A DNA stretch of 13,143 bases from an uncultured Haemophilus sp. (GTDB lineage Bacteria > Pseudomonadota > Gammaproteobacteria > Enterobacterales > Pasteurellaceae): NCBI RefSeq assembly GCF_937976265.1, contig NZ_CALJRX010000346.1, forward strand, positions 1 through 13,143. The letters run 5' to 3'. The translations under genes were made by a program, and so were the position numbers. Under the pieces are notes generated by a model that was given only the letters and a program-made list of their open reading frames with translations, was not told the DNA's origin and made no database searches. Within the stretch, counting starts at the first letter, position 1. The number at the start of each line of letters is the position of its first letter. Below are positions 7,961 through 13,143 of the stretch, in pieces.

Positions 7961-8000
7961 CCACCGTCAAATTTATTGTTCATTCAGATTAGGAAAAAGT

Positions 8001-8106
8001 ATGAAAGTTTTAGAAGGTGCGGTAGCGGCGCCAAATGCTAAAATCGCAGTGGTGATTGCTCGTTTTAACAGTTTTATTAATGAAAGTTTATTAGAAGGTG
8101 CGGTAG
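8001..8106 (+). repeat. Imperfect direct repeat inside the 5' end of ribE
   Basis: The 25 bases at 8001-8025 (ATGAAAGTTT then TAGAAGGTGCGGTAG) recur at 8080-8106 with only a 2-base AT insertion in the middle. The first copy includes the start codon. The second copy's ATG (8080) is out of frame, but the shared 3' part is in frame in both and encodes L-E-G-A-V. The second site's LLEGA is conserved in the family, so the resemblance may be chance or local gene conversion. Confidence 0.7.
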
Positions 8107-8474
8107 ATGCATTAAAACGTATCGGCCAAGTGAAAGATGAGAATATCACAATCGTTCGTGCACCAGGTGCGTATGAACTTCCATTAGTAGCACGTCGTTT
8201 AGCTGAAAGCAAAAAATTTGATGCAATCGTCGCACTCGGTACGGTAATCCGTGGTGGTACAGCTCACTTTGAATATGTGGCTGGCGAAGCAAGCAGCGGT
8301 TTAGGTCAAGTCGCAATGCAAGCTGAAATTCCAGTGGCATTTGGTGTTTTAACGACTGAAAACATTGAACAAGCTATCGAACGTGCAGGCACTAAAGCAG
8401 GTAACAAAGGTGCAGAAGCAGCATTAACTGCACTTGAAATGGTGAACCTTTTACAACAAATTGATGCGGCATAA
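8001..8474 (+). CDS. ribE: 6,7-dimethyl-8-ribityllumazine synthase
   Basis: A 157-residue lumazine synthase (E. coli RibE, also named RibH, 156), the penultimate enzyme of riboflavin synthesis. It condenses 5-amino-6-ribitylaminouracil with 3,4-dihydroxy-2-butanone-4-phosphate; the family usually forms large icosahedral or pentameric shells. Motifs: IARFNSFINESLLEGAVD (substrate-binding F/N region), PGAYELPL, ALGTVIRGGTAHFEYVA with the catalytic H89, AFGVLTTENIEQAIERAG and NKGAEAALTALEM. ATG 8001 has AGGAAAAAG just upstream. nusB starts 5 nt after the stop. Odd point: bases 8001-8025 recur almost exactly at 8080-8106, so residues LEGAV occur twice near the N-terminus. Confidence 0.97.
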   Translation: MKVLEGAVAAPNAKIAVVIARFNSFINESLLEGAVDALKRIGQVKDENITIVRAPGAYELPLVARRLAESKKFDAIVALGTVIRGGTAHFEYVAGEASSGLGQVAMQAEIPVAFGVLTTENIEQAIERAGTKAGNKGAEAALTALEMVNLLQQIDAA

Positions 8475-8479
8475 TTCCA

Positions 8480-8917
8480 ATGACAGAGAAAAAAGAACCT
8501 GTAAAAAAAGTATCGCCACGTCGTAGAGCGAGAGAATGTGCGGTTCAAGCATTATATTCTTGGGCGCTCTCTGGTAATGCACCAGAACAAGTGGAGCTGA
8601 CTTTCGTTGTGGATCAAGATTTAAAAGGTGTGGATAAACCTTATTTTAGCCGCCTTTTCCGTCAAACCGTTGCGAATGTAGAAGCCGTTGATTTTTCAAT
8701 GAGCCATTATTTAGATCGCACATTGGATGAATTAGATCCGATTGAAAAAGCGATTTTGCGTTTAGCGGTTTATGAACTTCAATTTGAGCCAGATGTACCG
8801 TATAAAGTGGCGATTAATGAGGCAATTGAAGTGGCGAAAGTGTTTGGTGCAGATGAAAGCCATAAATACATTAACGGTGTATTGGATAAAGTCGCTCCTG
8901 CATTAGGTCGCAAATAA
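8480..8917 (+). CDS. nusB: Transcription antitermination factor NusB
   Basis: A 145-residue all-helical protein (E. coli 139) that pairs with NusE (ribosomal protein S10), binds boxA RNA and helps antitermination of rRNA transcripts. The N-terminal arginine-rich RNA-binding segment RRRARECAVQALYSW begins at residue 14; EKAILRLAVYEL, VPYKVAINEAIEVAK and SHKYINGVLDK match the family. The N-terminal tail has about six extra residues, rich in lysine (M-T-E-K-K-E-P-V-K-K), compared with E. coli. ATG 8480 lies 5 nt after the ribE stop and lacks a clear Shine-Dalgarno, which suggests translational coupling. The ribE-nusB pairing is common in gammaproteobacteria. A terminator follows. Confidence 0.97.
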   Translation: MTEKKEPVKKVSPRRRARECAVQALYSWALSGNAPEQVELTFVVDQDLKGVDKPYFSRLFRQTVANVEAVDFSMSHYLDRTLDELDPIEKAILRLAVYELQFEPDVPYKVAINEAIEVAKVFGADESHKYINGVLDKVAPALGRK

Positions 8918-8929
8918 TTATTCAAATGT

Positions 8930-8960
8930 AGGGTAGACAAATGTCTGCCCTTTGTTTTTT
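8930..8960 (+). terminator. Intrinsic terminator after nusB
   Basis: The 9-bp stem is AGGGTAGAC (8930-8938) with GTCTGCCCT (8943-8951), containing one T-G wobble, around an AAAT tetraloop. TTTGTTTTTT (8951-8960) follows. It looks like a complete terminator, yet thiL starts only 14 nt beyond it. Confidence 0.85.
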
Positions 8961-8974
8961 GGTGCGCAGATAAA

Positions 8975-9955
8975 ATGAGTACGGGTGAATTTGATCTTAT
9001 AGGACGATACTTCTCAATACAAAAAGGCAATCAACACTTTGTTGATTTCAGTATTGGGGATGATTGTGCGATCACTCATATTCCAGAAGGCTATCAGCTT
9101 GCGATCACCACCGATACAATGGTCGAGGGCACGCACTTTTTATCTTCCATTTCTCCCCAAGATTTAGCGTATAAAGCTATCGCGACAAATCTAAGTGATT
9201 TAGCGGCTATGGGCGCGAAACCTGCTTGGATTTCTCTTGCACTGACATTACCTGAAGTTGATGAAAACTGGCTAAGCCAATTTAGTCAAAGTCTGTTTGA
9301 TACATTAAATCAATATGATGTGACGTTAATTGGTGGCGATACAACGAAAGGCCCACTTTCTGTAACCATTACGGCACAAGGTTTCGTACCGAAAGGAAAG
9401 GCTTTATTCCGACATAACGCGAAGGTTGGCGATTTAATTTATGTATCGGGCACGTTAGGTGATAGCGCGGCGGGTTTAAATGGGATCTTACAGGGTAAAA
9501 GTGCGGTCGATTTTGATACTGAATTTTTAGTAAAACGCCATTTTCACCCGACGCCACGCGTTGAATTAGGTCAAGCTTTAGTGAATGTCGCGCATTCATG
9601 CATTGATATTTCAGATGGTCTCGTTGCCGATTTAGGGCATATTTTAACGAGAAGCCAATGTTCAGCGGAGATTGATTTATCCTTCTTGCCTTTATCTACA
9701 TCACTCAAAAAAACATATAGCTTAGAAAAAGCAGAAGCGTTTGCATTAAGTGGCGGGGAAGATTATGAGCTTTGCTTTACGATTCCTGCAAATAAAAAAT
9801 CTGAGATTGAGACGTTATCTCGATCGTTGAATGTACCTTGTACCTGTATCGGAAAAATTGTTCAGCAAAATAACCATCAGATGACTTTTTTAAAAGATGG
9901 GCGTGTAATCAATTATCAAGCGCCGTCTGGTTTCGATCATTTTAAGGATAAATAA
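8975..9955 (+). CDS. thiL: Thiamine-monophosphate kinase
   Basis: A 326-residue kinase (E. coli 325) that phosphorylates thiamine monophosphate to thiamine diphosphate with ATP, the last step of the cofactor pathway. Family motifs: GEFDLIGRYF at the N-terminus, GDDCA (G28-D29-D30, Mg-binding), TTDTMVEGTHF, NLSDLAAMGA, LIGGDTTKGP, DISDGLVADLGH and LSGGEDYELCF. ATG 8975 gives the expected family N-terminus, but the upstream sequence has no convincing Shine-Dalgarno (only GGTG at 8961-8964). The nusB terminator ends 14 nt upstream, so its transcription is unclear: read-through or a promoter inside nusB. The stop overlaps the pgpA start by one base. One uptake signal core is at 9499-9507. Confidence 0.97.
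   Translation: MSTGEFDLIGRYFSIQKGNQHFVDFSIGDDCAITHIPEGYQLAITTDTMVEGTHFLSSISPQDLAYKAIATNLSDLAAMGAKPAWISLALTLPEVDENWLSQFSQSLFDTLNQYDVTLIGGDTTKGPLSVTITAQGFVPKGKALFRHNAKVGDLIYVSGTLGDSAAGLNGILQGKSAVDFDTEFLVKRHFHPTPRVELGQALVNVAHSCIDISDGLVADLGHILTRSQCSAEIDLSFLPLSTSLKKTYSLEKAEAFALSGGEDYELCFTIPANKKSEIETLSRSLNVPCTCIGKIVQQNNHQMTFLKDGRVINYQAPSGFDHFKDK
9499..9507 (+). repeat. DNA uptake signal sequence core (inside thiL)
   Basis: Perfect AAGTGCGGT followed by CGATTTT, reading K-S-A-V in the thiL frame. Confidence 0.88.
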
Positions 9956-10449
9956 TGAATAGTTCACCTCTTGATAGAGTCAGCTTAAAAAATCCAGTTC
10001 ATTTACTTGCATTAGGTTTTGGTTCAGGATTAATTCGTCCCGCACCGGGTACATGGGGAAGTTTAGTTGGAACGATTTTAGGTTCGGCATTATTAGCTTG
10101 CCTTGGACTAAAAATCTTCTTAATTTTGACCGCACTTTGCTTTGCGCTTGGCTGTTATCTATGTCAAAAAACCGCAGATGATATGGGCGTTCATGATCAC
10201 GGCTCCATTGTTTGGGATGAATTTGTTGGGGTATTTATCGTGTTAGCGGCGATTCCAACTTTGTCATTAACTTGGATTGTCATTGCCTTTGTATTGTTTC
10301 GTTTCTTCGATATTTTAAAACCTTATCCAATCCGATACTTTGACCAAAAACTGGAAAGTGGTTTTGGCATTATGGTGGATGATGTTTTAGCAGCAATCTA
10401 TGCGGTTATCGTGATTGCGATATTACGTATCGTAGGCTTGCCATGCTAA
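9955..10449 (+). CDS. pgpA: Phosphatidylglycerophosphatase A
   Basis: A 164-residue inner-membrane phosphatase (E. coli PgpA 172) that removes phosphate from phosphatidylglycerophosphate to give phosphatidylglycerol. Motifs: HLLALGFGSGL, PAPGTWGSL, the acidic HDHGSIVWDEFVG at 80-92 (D81, D88 and E89 probably metal-binding or catalytic), RFFDILKPYPIRYFD and GIMVDDVLAAIYA. Hydrophobic membrane segments lie around 36-72, 90-115 and the C-terminus. ATG 9955 overlaps the thiL TAA by one base (TAATG), with AAGGA at 9944-9948 inside thiL. The next gene overlaps its stop by 7 nt. The thiL-pgpA pair is the standard gammaproteobacterial order. It carries an uptake signal core at 10129-10137. Confidence 0.96.
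   Translation: MNSSPLDRVSLKNPVHLLALGFGSGLIRPAPGTWGSLVGTILGSALLACLGLKIFLILTALCFALGCYLCQKTADDMGVHDHGSIVWDEFVGVFIVLAAIPTLSLTWIVIAFVLFRFFDILKPYPIRYFDQKLESGFGIMVDDVLAAIYAVIVIAILRIVGLPC
10129..10137 (-). repeat. DNA uptake signal sequence core (inside pgpA)
   Basis: Perfect ACCGCACTT preceded by AATTTTG, reading L-T-A-L in a membrane segment of pgpA. Confidence 0.88.
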
Positions 10450-11069
10450 ATTTGATGATTATTCATCTTGTTGGTTTACTTTCGCCAGGCCCTGATTTTT
10501 TCTATGTCAGCCGAATTTCAGCCATGAGTTCTCGTCGAGAAGCTATTGGTGGCGTGATTGGGATTACCATTGGTGTATTAATTTGGGCGACGGCTGCCGT
10601 TTTAGGACTTGCCATTATTTTTGCCACTATGCCAATTATTCAAGGCATTGTGATGATGCTTGGCGGATCGTATTTAGTTTATCTCGGCATTAAAATGGCA
10701 AAAGTGAAAACCAATGCGGTTTTTGATGAAAAGCAGAATGCAAATGTGCCAAATCAATCGATTTTAACGAGCATTATGAAAGGCTTATTGGTCAATTTAT
10801 CTAATGCTAAAGTCGTGATTTATTTCAGCAGTGTGATGTCATTGGTTTTAGTGAATATTACTGAAACATCACAAATTTTGACCGCACTTGCCGTGATTAC
10901 CGTAGAAACCTTTTTATATTTCTACATTATTTCGGTGCTTTTCTCACGTTCTGTTGCAAAACAGTTTTATAGCCAATATAGTCGCTATATTGATAATGCA
11001 GCAGGGCTGATTTTTATTTTCTTCGGAATCTATTTAATTTATAGTGGCGTTCAACACGCTTTAATTTGA
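10443..11069 (+). CDS. LysE/RhtB-family amino-acid exporter, RhtC-like
   Basis: A 208-residue membrane protein with about six hydrophobic segments. The family signature LLSPGPDFFYVSR is at residues 12-24, followed by R-R-E-A and GITIGVLIWA. The segment MKGLLVNLSNAKVVIYFSSV matches the second family hallmark (N-L-x-N-x-K). Length and sequence are closest to E. coli RhtC (206 residues, threonine efflux), but the substrate cannot be set from sequence, so no symbol is given. ATG 10443 lies inside the last codons of pgpA (7-nt overlap) with a weak TAGG 6 nt upstream, implying coupled translation. dapB follows after 16 nt, so export of an aspartate-family amino acid or intermediate is a reasonable guess. 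One uptake signal core is at 10881-10889. Confidence 0.88.
   Translation: MLNLMIIHLVGLLSPGPDFFYVSRISAMSSRREAIGGVIGITIGVLIWATAAVLGLAIIFATMPIIQGIVMMLGGSYLVYLGIKMAKVKTNAVFDEKQNANVPNQSILTSIMKGLLVNLSNAKVVIYFSSVMSLVLVNITETSQILTALAVITVETFLYFYIISVLFSRSVAKQFYSQYSRYIDNAAGLIFIFFGIYLIYSGVQHALI
10881..10889 (-). repeat. DNA uptake signal sequence core (inside the RhtC-like gene)
   Basis: Perfect ACCGCACTT preceded by AAATTTTG, reading L-T-A-L-A in a membrane segment. Confidence 0.88.
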
Positions 11070-11085
11070 TAAAAAAGGACAAAAC

Positions 11086-11898
11086 ATGACATTAAAAATT
11101 GCGATCGCCGGCGCAGGCGGAAGAATGGGGCGTCAATTAATTCAAGCTGTACATAATGCAGAAGGGGCAGAATTAGGTGCGGCTTTTGAGCGTAAAGGTT
11201 CCTCTTTAGTTGGCGCAGATGCCGGTGAGCTTGCCGGTATTGGTGCGTTAGGTATCAAAGTATCAGATGATTTAAATGCAGAAAAAGACAACTTTGATTT
11301 GCTGATTGATTTCACGCGTCCGGAAGGCACGCTTGAGCATATCGCATTTTGTGTCGCTCATAACAAAAAAATGGTAATTGGTACCACGGGGTTTGATGAT
11401 GCAGGTAAAGCCGCAATTCAAACCGCATCAGAAAAAATTGCCATTGTATTTGCATCCAACTTCAGTGTGGGTGTGAATTTGGTGTTTAAACTATTAGAAA
11501 AAGCCGCCAAAGTGATGGGCGATTATTGCGATATCGAAATCATTGAAGCGCACCACCGCCACAAAGTGGATGCGCCATCGGGTACCGCACTTTCTATGGG
11601 CGAACACATTGCAAAAACTCTTGAACGTGATTTGAAAACACATGGCGTATTTTGTCGTGAAGGCATTACAGGTGAACGCAAACGTGATGAAATTGGTTTC
11701 TCTACCATTCGTGCCTCTGATGTCGTGGGTGAACATAGTGTCTGGTTTGCCGATATTGGTGAGCGCGTTGAAATTGCTCACAAAGCATCAAGCCGTATGA
11801 CCTTTGCAAATGGCGCAGTGCGTGCAGGTAAATGGTTAGAAAAACAATCTCACGGATTGTTTGATATGACTGATGTGTTGGATTTAAATAATTTATAG
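11086..11898 (+). CDS. dapB: 4-hydroxy-tetrahydrodipicolinate reductase
   Basis: A 270-residue reductase (E. coli 273) that uses NAD(P)H to make tetrahydrodipicolinate in the diaminopimelate/lysine pathway, supplying peptidoglycan and lysine. The N-terminal Rossmann motif GAGGRMGR is at 9-16 and GTTGF at 99-103. The ANFSVGVNL stretch and the catalytic HHRHKVDAPSGTA follow, with H156 and K160 corresponding to E. coli H159 and K163. The family C-terminus (W-L-x-K, DMTDVL) is present. ATG 11086 has AAGGA at 11075-11079. It is the last gene of thiL-pgpA-rhtC-like-dapB and is followed by a long hairpin terminator. One uptake signal core is at 11584-11592. Intact and confidently identified. Confidence 0.97.
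   Translation: MTLKIAIAGAGGRMGRQLIQAVHNAEGAELGAAFERKGSSLVGADAGELAGIGALGIKVSDDLNAEKDNFDLLIDFTRPEGTLEHIAFCVAHNKKMVIGTTGFDDAGKAAIQTASEKIAIVFASNFSVGVNLVFKLLEKAAKVMGDYCDIEIIEAHHRHKVDAPSGTALSMGEHIAKTLERDLKTHGVFCREGITGERKRDEIGFSTIRASDVVGEHSVWFADIGERVEIAHKASSRMTFANGAVRAGKWLEKQSHGLFDMTDVLDLNNL
11584..11592 (-). repeat. DNA uptake signal sequence core (inside dapB)
   Basis: Perfect ACCGCACTT, reading G-T-A-L within the conserved PSGTAL stretch of the active site region. Confidence 0.82.
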
Positions 11899-11931
11899 AG
11901 AGTAGATAGAATTTTTTAATTCACTTATTAA

Positions 11932-11973
11932 ATAACGATCCGTACATGTTATGTGTGGATCGTTATGTTTTTA
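11932..11973 (+). terminator. Intrinsic terminator after dapB
   Basis: ATAACGATCC (11932-11941) pairs perfectly with GGATCGTTAT (11957-11966). The inner part continues through two G-T wobbles and ACAT/ATGT to a 3-nt loop, giving a near-continuous 16-bp stem. GTTTTTA (11967-11973) follows. It ends the thiL-dapB unit 33 nt after the stop. Confidence 0.87.
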
Positions 11974-12007
11974 TGTATGATGAATCTTTGATTTAGACAG
12001 GAAAAAG

Positions 12008-12205
12008 ATGAAGACTATTTTCTCCTTACTTATTGCTTTTTTAGCTATTTATTTGGGTATATCTATAGCGATTATAGTTGCTGGAATTGTTTTAGAGGCA
12101 CCCAATATAAACTACAGGTTTATCTTTGAAGACACTTTTAAACCTTCAGTATTTATATTTTTTGTAATTATATTTTTTAGTTATTTAATAGCACCAAAAA
12201 AATAG
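12008..12205 (+). CDS. Small two-helix membrane protein, function unknown
   Basis: A 65-residue reading frame that I do not recognise. ATG 12008 is preceded by AGGAAAAAG, a good ribosome site, which supports translation. There are two strongly hydrophobic segments, about residues 4-28 and 46-61, with a short polar loop between (A-P-N-I-N-Y-R-F-I-F-E-D-T-F-K-P), ending in P-K-K. The loop has both acidic and basic residues. Local composition is more A+T-rich than the flanking core genes and there is no uptake signal. It lies alone between the dapB terminator and the convergent ferredoxin gene. TATGAT (11976-11981) could be a -10, with no partner -35. It could be a lineage-specific small membrane protein; nothing in the neighbours suggests a role. 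Confidence 0.6.
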   Translation: MKTIFSLLIAFLAIYLGISIAIIVAGIVLEAPNINYRFIFEDTFKPSVFIFFVIIFFSYLIAPKK

Positions 12206-12241
12206 TGAAATTGCATACGGGCAGAGTTCGTTAAGTTTTAA

Positions 12242-12490
12242 TTACAGTTCCAACTCAATATCACTTTCCACCCGACAACAACAAAGCAAAATCTCATCGG
12301 GTTGAATAAAGGCAAGGGGCGCATCGGCGTAGGAAACCTTGCCTTTTTTGATCTTCACGCGGCAAGAACCACAATAACCTGAACGACATTGATATTCATG
12401 GTGGATTTGATGTTGTTCTAAAAAGTTAAGCAGAGAAGTTTGGTTATCGAAATCTAAGGTGATTTGGCGCTGAATAAGATGAATTTTCAT
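12242..12490 (-). CDS. yfaE: YfaE-type [2Fe-2S] ferredoxin
   Basis: An 82-residue plant-type ferredoxin (E. coli YfaE 84). C35, C40 and C43 in YQCRSGYCGSCR plus one of C70-C72 in LCCCR form the cluster ligands, and PLAFIQPDEIL and D-I-E-L-E match E. coli YfaE very closely. YfaE supplies electrons to maintain the diferric-tyrosyl cofactor of class Ia ribonucleotide reductase NrdB. In E. coli it sits directly after nrdB; here it stands alone, convergent with the small membrane gene and divergent from a lipoprotein gene. A perfect TATAAT -10 lies just upstream, but no Shine-Dalgarno is visible before ATG 12490 (the sequence there reads ATCTCACTCC). Identity is confident; partner choice is inferred from the family. 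Confidence 0.9.
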   Translation of the reverse strand: MKIHLIQRQITLDFDNQTSLLNFLEQHQIHHEYQCRSGYCGSCRVKIKKGKVSYADAPLAFIQPDEILLCCCRVESDIELEL

Positions 12491-12517
12491 GGAGTGAGAT
12501 AAAACAAAATTTTTCGC

Positions 12518-12546
12518 ATTATAGAAGAAAGAGAAGTAAAATTCAC
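12518..12546 (-). promoter_or_regulatory. Promoter for yfaE
   Basis: On the - strand a perfect TATAAT (12523 to 12518) lies 17 bp downstream of GTGAAT (12546 to 12541, 3/6 to -35). Predicted transcription starts near 12511, about 20 nt before the ATG. Confidence 0.55.
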
Positions 12547-12568
12547 GGCTCTTTTATTGTAATATAAC
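12542..12568 (+). promoter_or_regulatory. Candidate promoter for the lipoprotein gene
   Basis: TTCACG (12542-12547, 4/6 to -35) and TATAAC (12563-12568, 5/6 to -10) are separated by 15 bp, shorter than ideal. It overlaps the -35 region of the divergent yfaE promoter, so the two may interfere. Confidence 0.3.
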
Positions 12569-12595
12569 AGCTCATATTCATCATAAAGGAAAGTC

Positions 12596-13143
12596 ATGCG
12601 AATTGTTCTAAAATTAACGTTAATTTCAACCGCACTTTTATTAACGGCTTGTAGCACCATTTCAAAAGAGCCGGTTAAGCATATTGATATGTATGTGAAG
12701 CCTTATTACGATGCGCGAGACGGACGTCTTGAGCAAATTAATATTAATAAAGATATTGATGGATTATTGCTCAAAAATACACAAAAAGATTTTGAAAGTG
12801 CGGTCAATATTATTGAGAAAAAAGTGGATTTTGTTTCCCCAATGACGATGTTTGCACTTTCTGCTCGAGCCTATGATTTTGGCTTGCGTGATGAAGCCGT
12901 AAAATGGTTTTATCGCGGTCAAAATCGTTTAATTACGGCTTTATACGTGTTGGATTTAGATAAATTAACAGTATCGAATAACACGGCATTTGGGCAATTA
13001 GTGGGACAGTATATTAATCCGTATGCATTCTGTGATTTGAATAAGCAACGTCAGGCGGCGCAAGATGCGATTGACTGGGCTAAAAATCATCCGTATCAGA
13101 CTGTGTTTTTACCTCAATTACCAAGCAAACATCAAGATAGAAA
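12596..13143 (+). CDS. Putative lipoprotein, function unknown (3' end outside window)
   Basis: The frame is open from ATG 12596 to the window edge (182 codons visible), with a good AAGGA at 12586-12590. The N-terminus is a lipoprotein signal: M-R-I-V-L-K, a hydrophobic stretch, then the lipobox L-T-A-C with C19 as the lipidated residue. S20 at +2 suggests sorting to the outer membrane. The mature part is helical, with D-A-R-D-G-R-L-E near residues 39-46 and a segment at about 86-111 (A-L-S-A-R-A-Y-D-F-G-L-R-D-E-A-V-K-W) that resembles a TPR or Sel1-like helix pair. I do not recognise the family. Two uptake signal cores lie inside it, one within the signal peptide, so the gene is probably a long-standing resident. 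Localisation is well supported; function is not. Confidence 0.8.
   Translation, partial: MRIVLKLTLISTALLLTACSTISKEPVKHIDMYVKPYYDARDGRLEQININKDIDGLLLKNTQKDFESAVNIIEKKVDFVSPMTMFALSARAYDFGLRDEAVKWFYRGQNRLITALYVLDLDKLTVSNNTAFGQLVGQYINPYAFCDLNKQRQAAQDAIDWAKNHPYQTVFLPQLPSKHQDR
12629..12637 (-). repeat. DNA uptake signal sequence core (in lipoprotein signal peptide)
   Basis: Perfect ACCGCACTT, reading S-T-A-L-L in the hydrophobic core of the signal peptide. Confidence 0.85.
12796..12804 (+). repeat. DNA uptake signal sequence core (inside lipoprotein gene)
   Basis: Perfect AAGTGCGGT followed by CAATATT, reading E-S-A-V. It is 158 bp from the previous copy and in opposite orientation. Confidence 0.88.

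Noticed and set aside
7961..8000. FMN riboswitch ahead of the riboflavin gene ribE
   Set aside because: The leader is only about 34 nt after the predicted start and has no multi-helix structure; FMN riboswitches need well over 100 nt.
8971..8976. TAAAAT as a -10 element for thiL
   Set aside because: It overlaps the thiL start codon, so a transcript from it would begin inside the gene; no -35 at proper spacing.
11494..11781. 95-codon - strand open frame inside dapB
   Set aside because: It is complementary to the most conserved part of dapB and its protein has no recognisable features; a shadow of codon usage.
1..13143. CRISPR array, defence island, prophage or transposon
   Set aside because: No spaced direct repeats, integrase, transposase, attachment repeats or tRNA are seen; nearly all genes are core metabolic genes with normal composition.

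Overview
The window looks like ordinary chromosome from a low-GC member of the Pasteurellaceae, most likely Haemophilus in the broad sense. The main reasons are ten perfect copies of the Haemophilus-type DNA uptake signal core (AAGTGCGGT or its complement) spread over 13 kb, and proteins that read as close relatives of H. influenzae and E. coli housekeeping enzymes. I see no insertion sequence, phage, CRISPR array, tRNA or rRNA, and no broken gene.

Positions 1-5380 hold the glycogen genes in the order glgB (3' end only), glgX, glgC, glgA, all on the + strand and ending in a strong intrinsic terminator. glgC makes ADP-glucose, glgA polymerises it, and glgB branches the chain. glgX removes the limit-dextrin branches. 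glgP (5430-7895), the phosphorylase that releases glucose-1-phosphate, follows that terminator as a separate unit with its own apparent promoter and terminator. The glgC-glgA gap is longer than the other gaps and contains a hairpin, a perfect -35 hexamer and an uptake signal.

Positions 7895-8960 hold ribE (lumazine synthase) and nusB (antitermination factor) as a pair, with an extended -10 promoter in front and an intrinsic terminator behind. Positions 8975-11898 hold thiL, pgpA, a RhtC-like LysE-family exporter and dapB. These are tightly packed (1-nt overlap, 7-nt overlap, 16-nt gap), look like one operon, and end at a long hairpin terminator.

The right end is less ordinary. It has a 65-residue two-helix membrane protein I do not recognise (12008-12205). 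A YfaE-type [2Fe-2S] ferredoxin follows on the - strand (12242-12490) without nrdAB beside it. Last is an unrecognised lipoprotein on the + strand (from 12596) that runs off the window. The ferredoxin and lipoprotein are divergent from a 105-bp promoter region.

I found no convincing new multi-gene system. The points most worth checking are the glgC-glgA regulatory gap, a near-perfect internal direct repeat at the start of ribE, and the two unknown envelope proteins at the right end.
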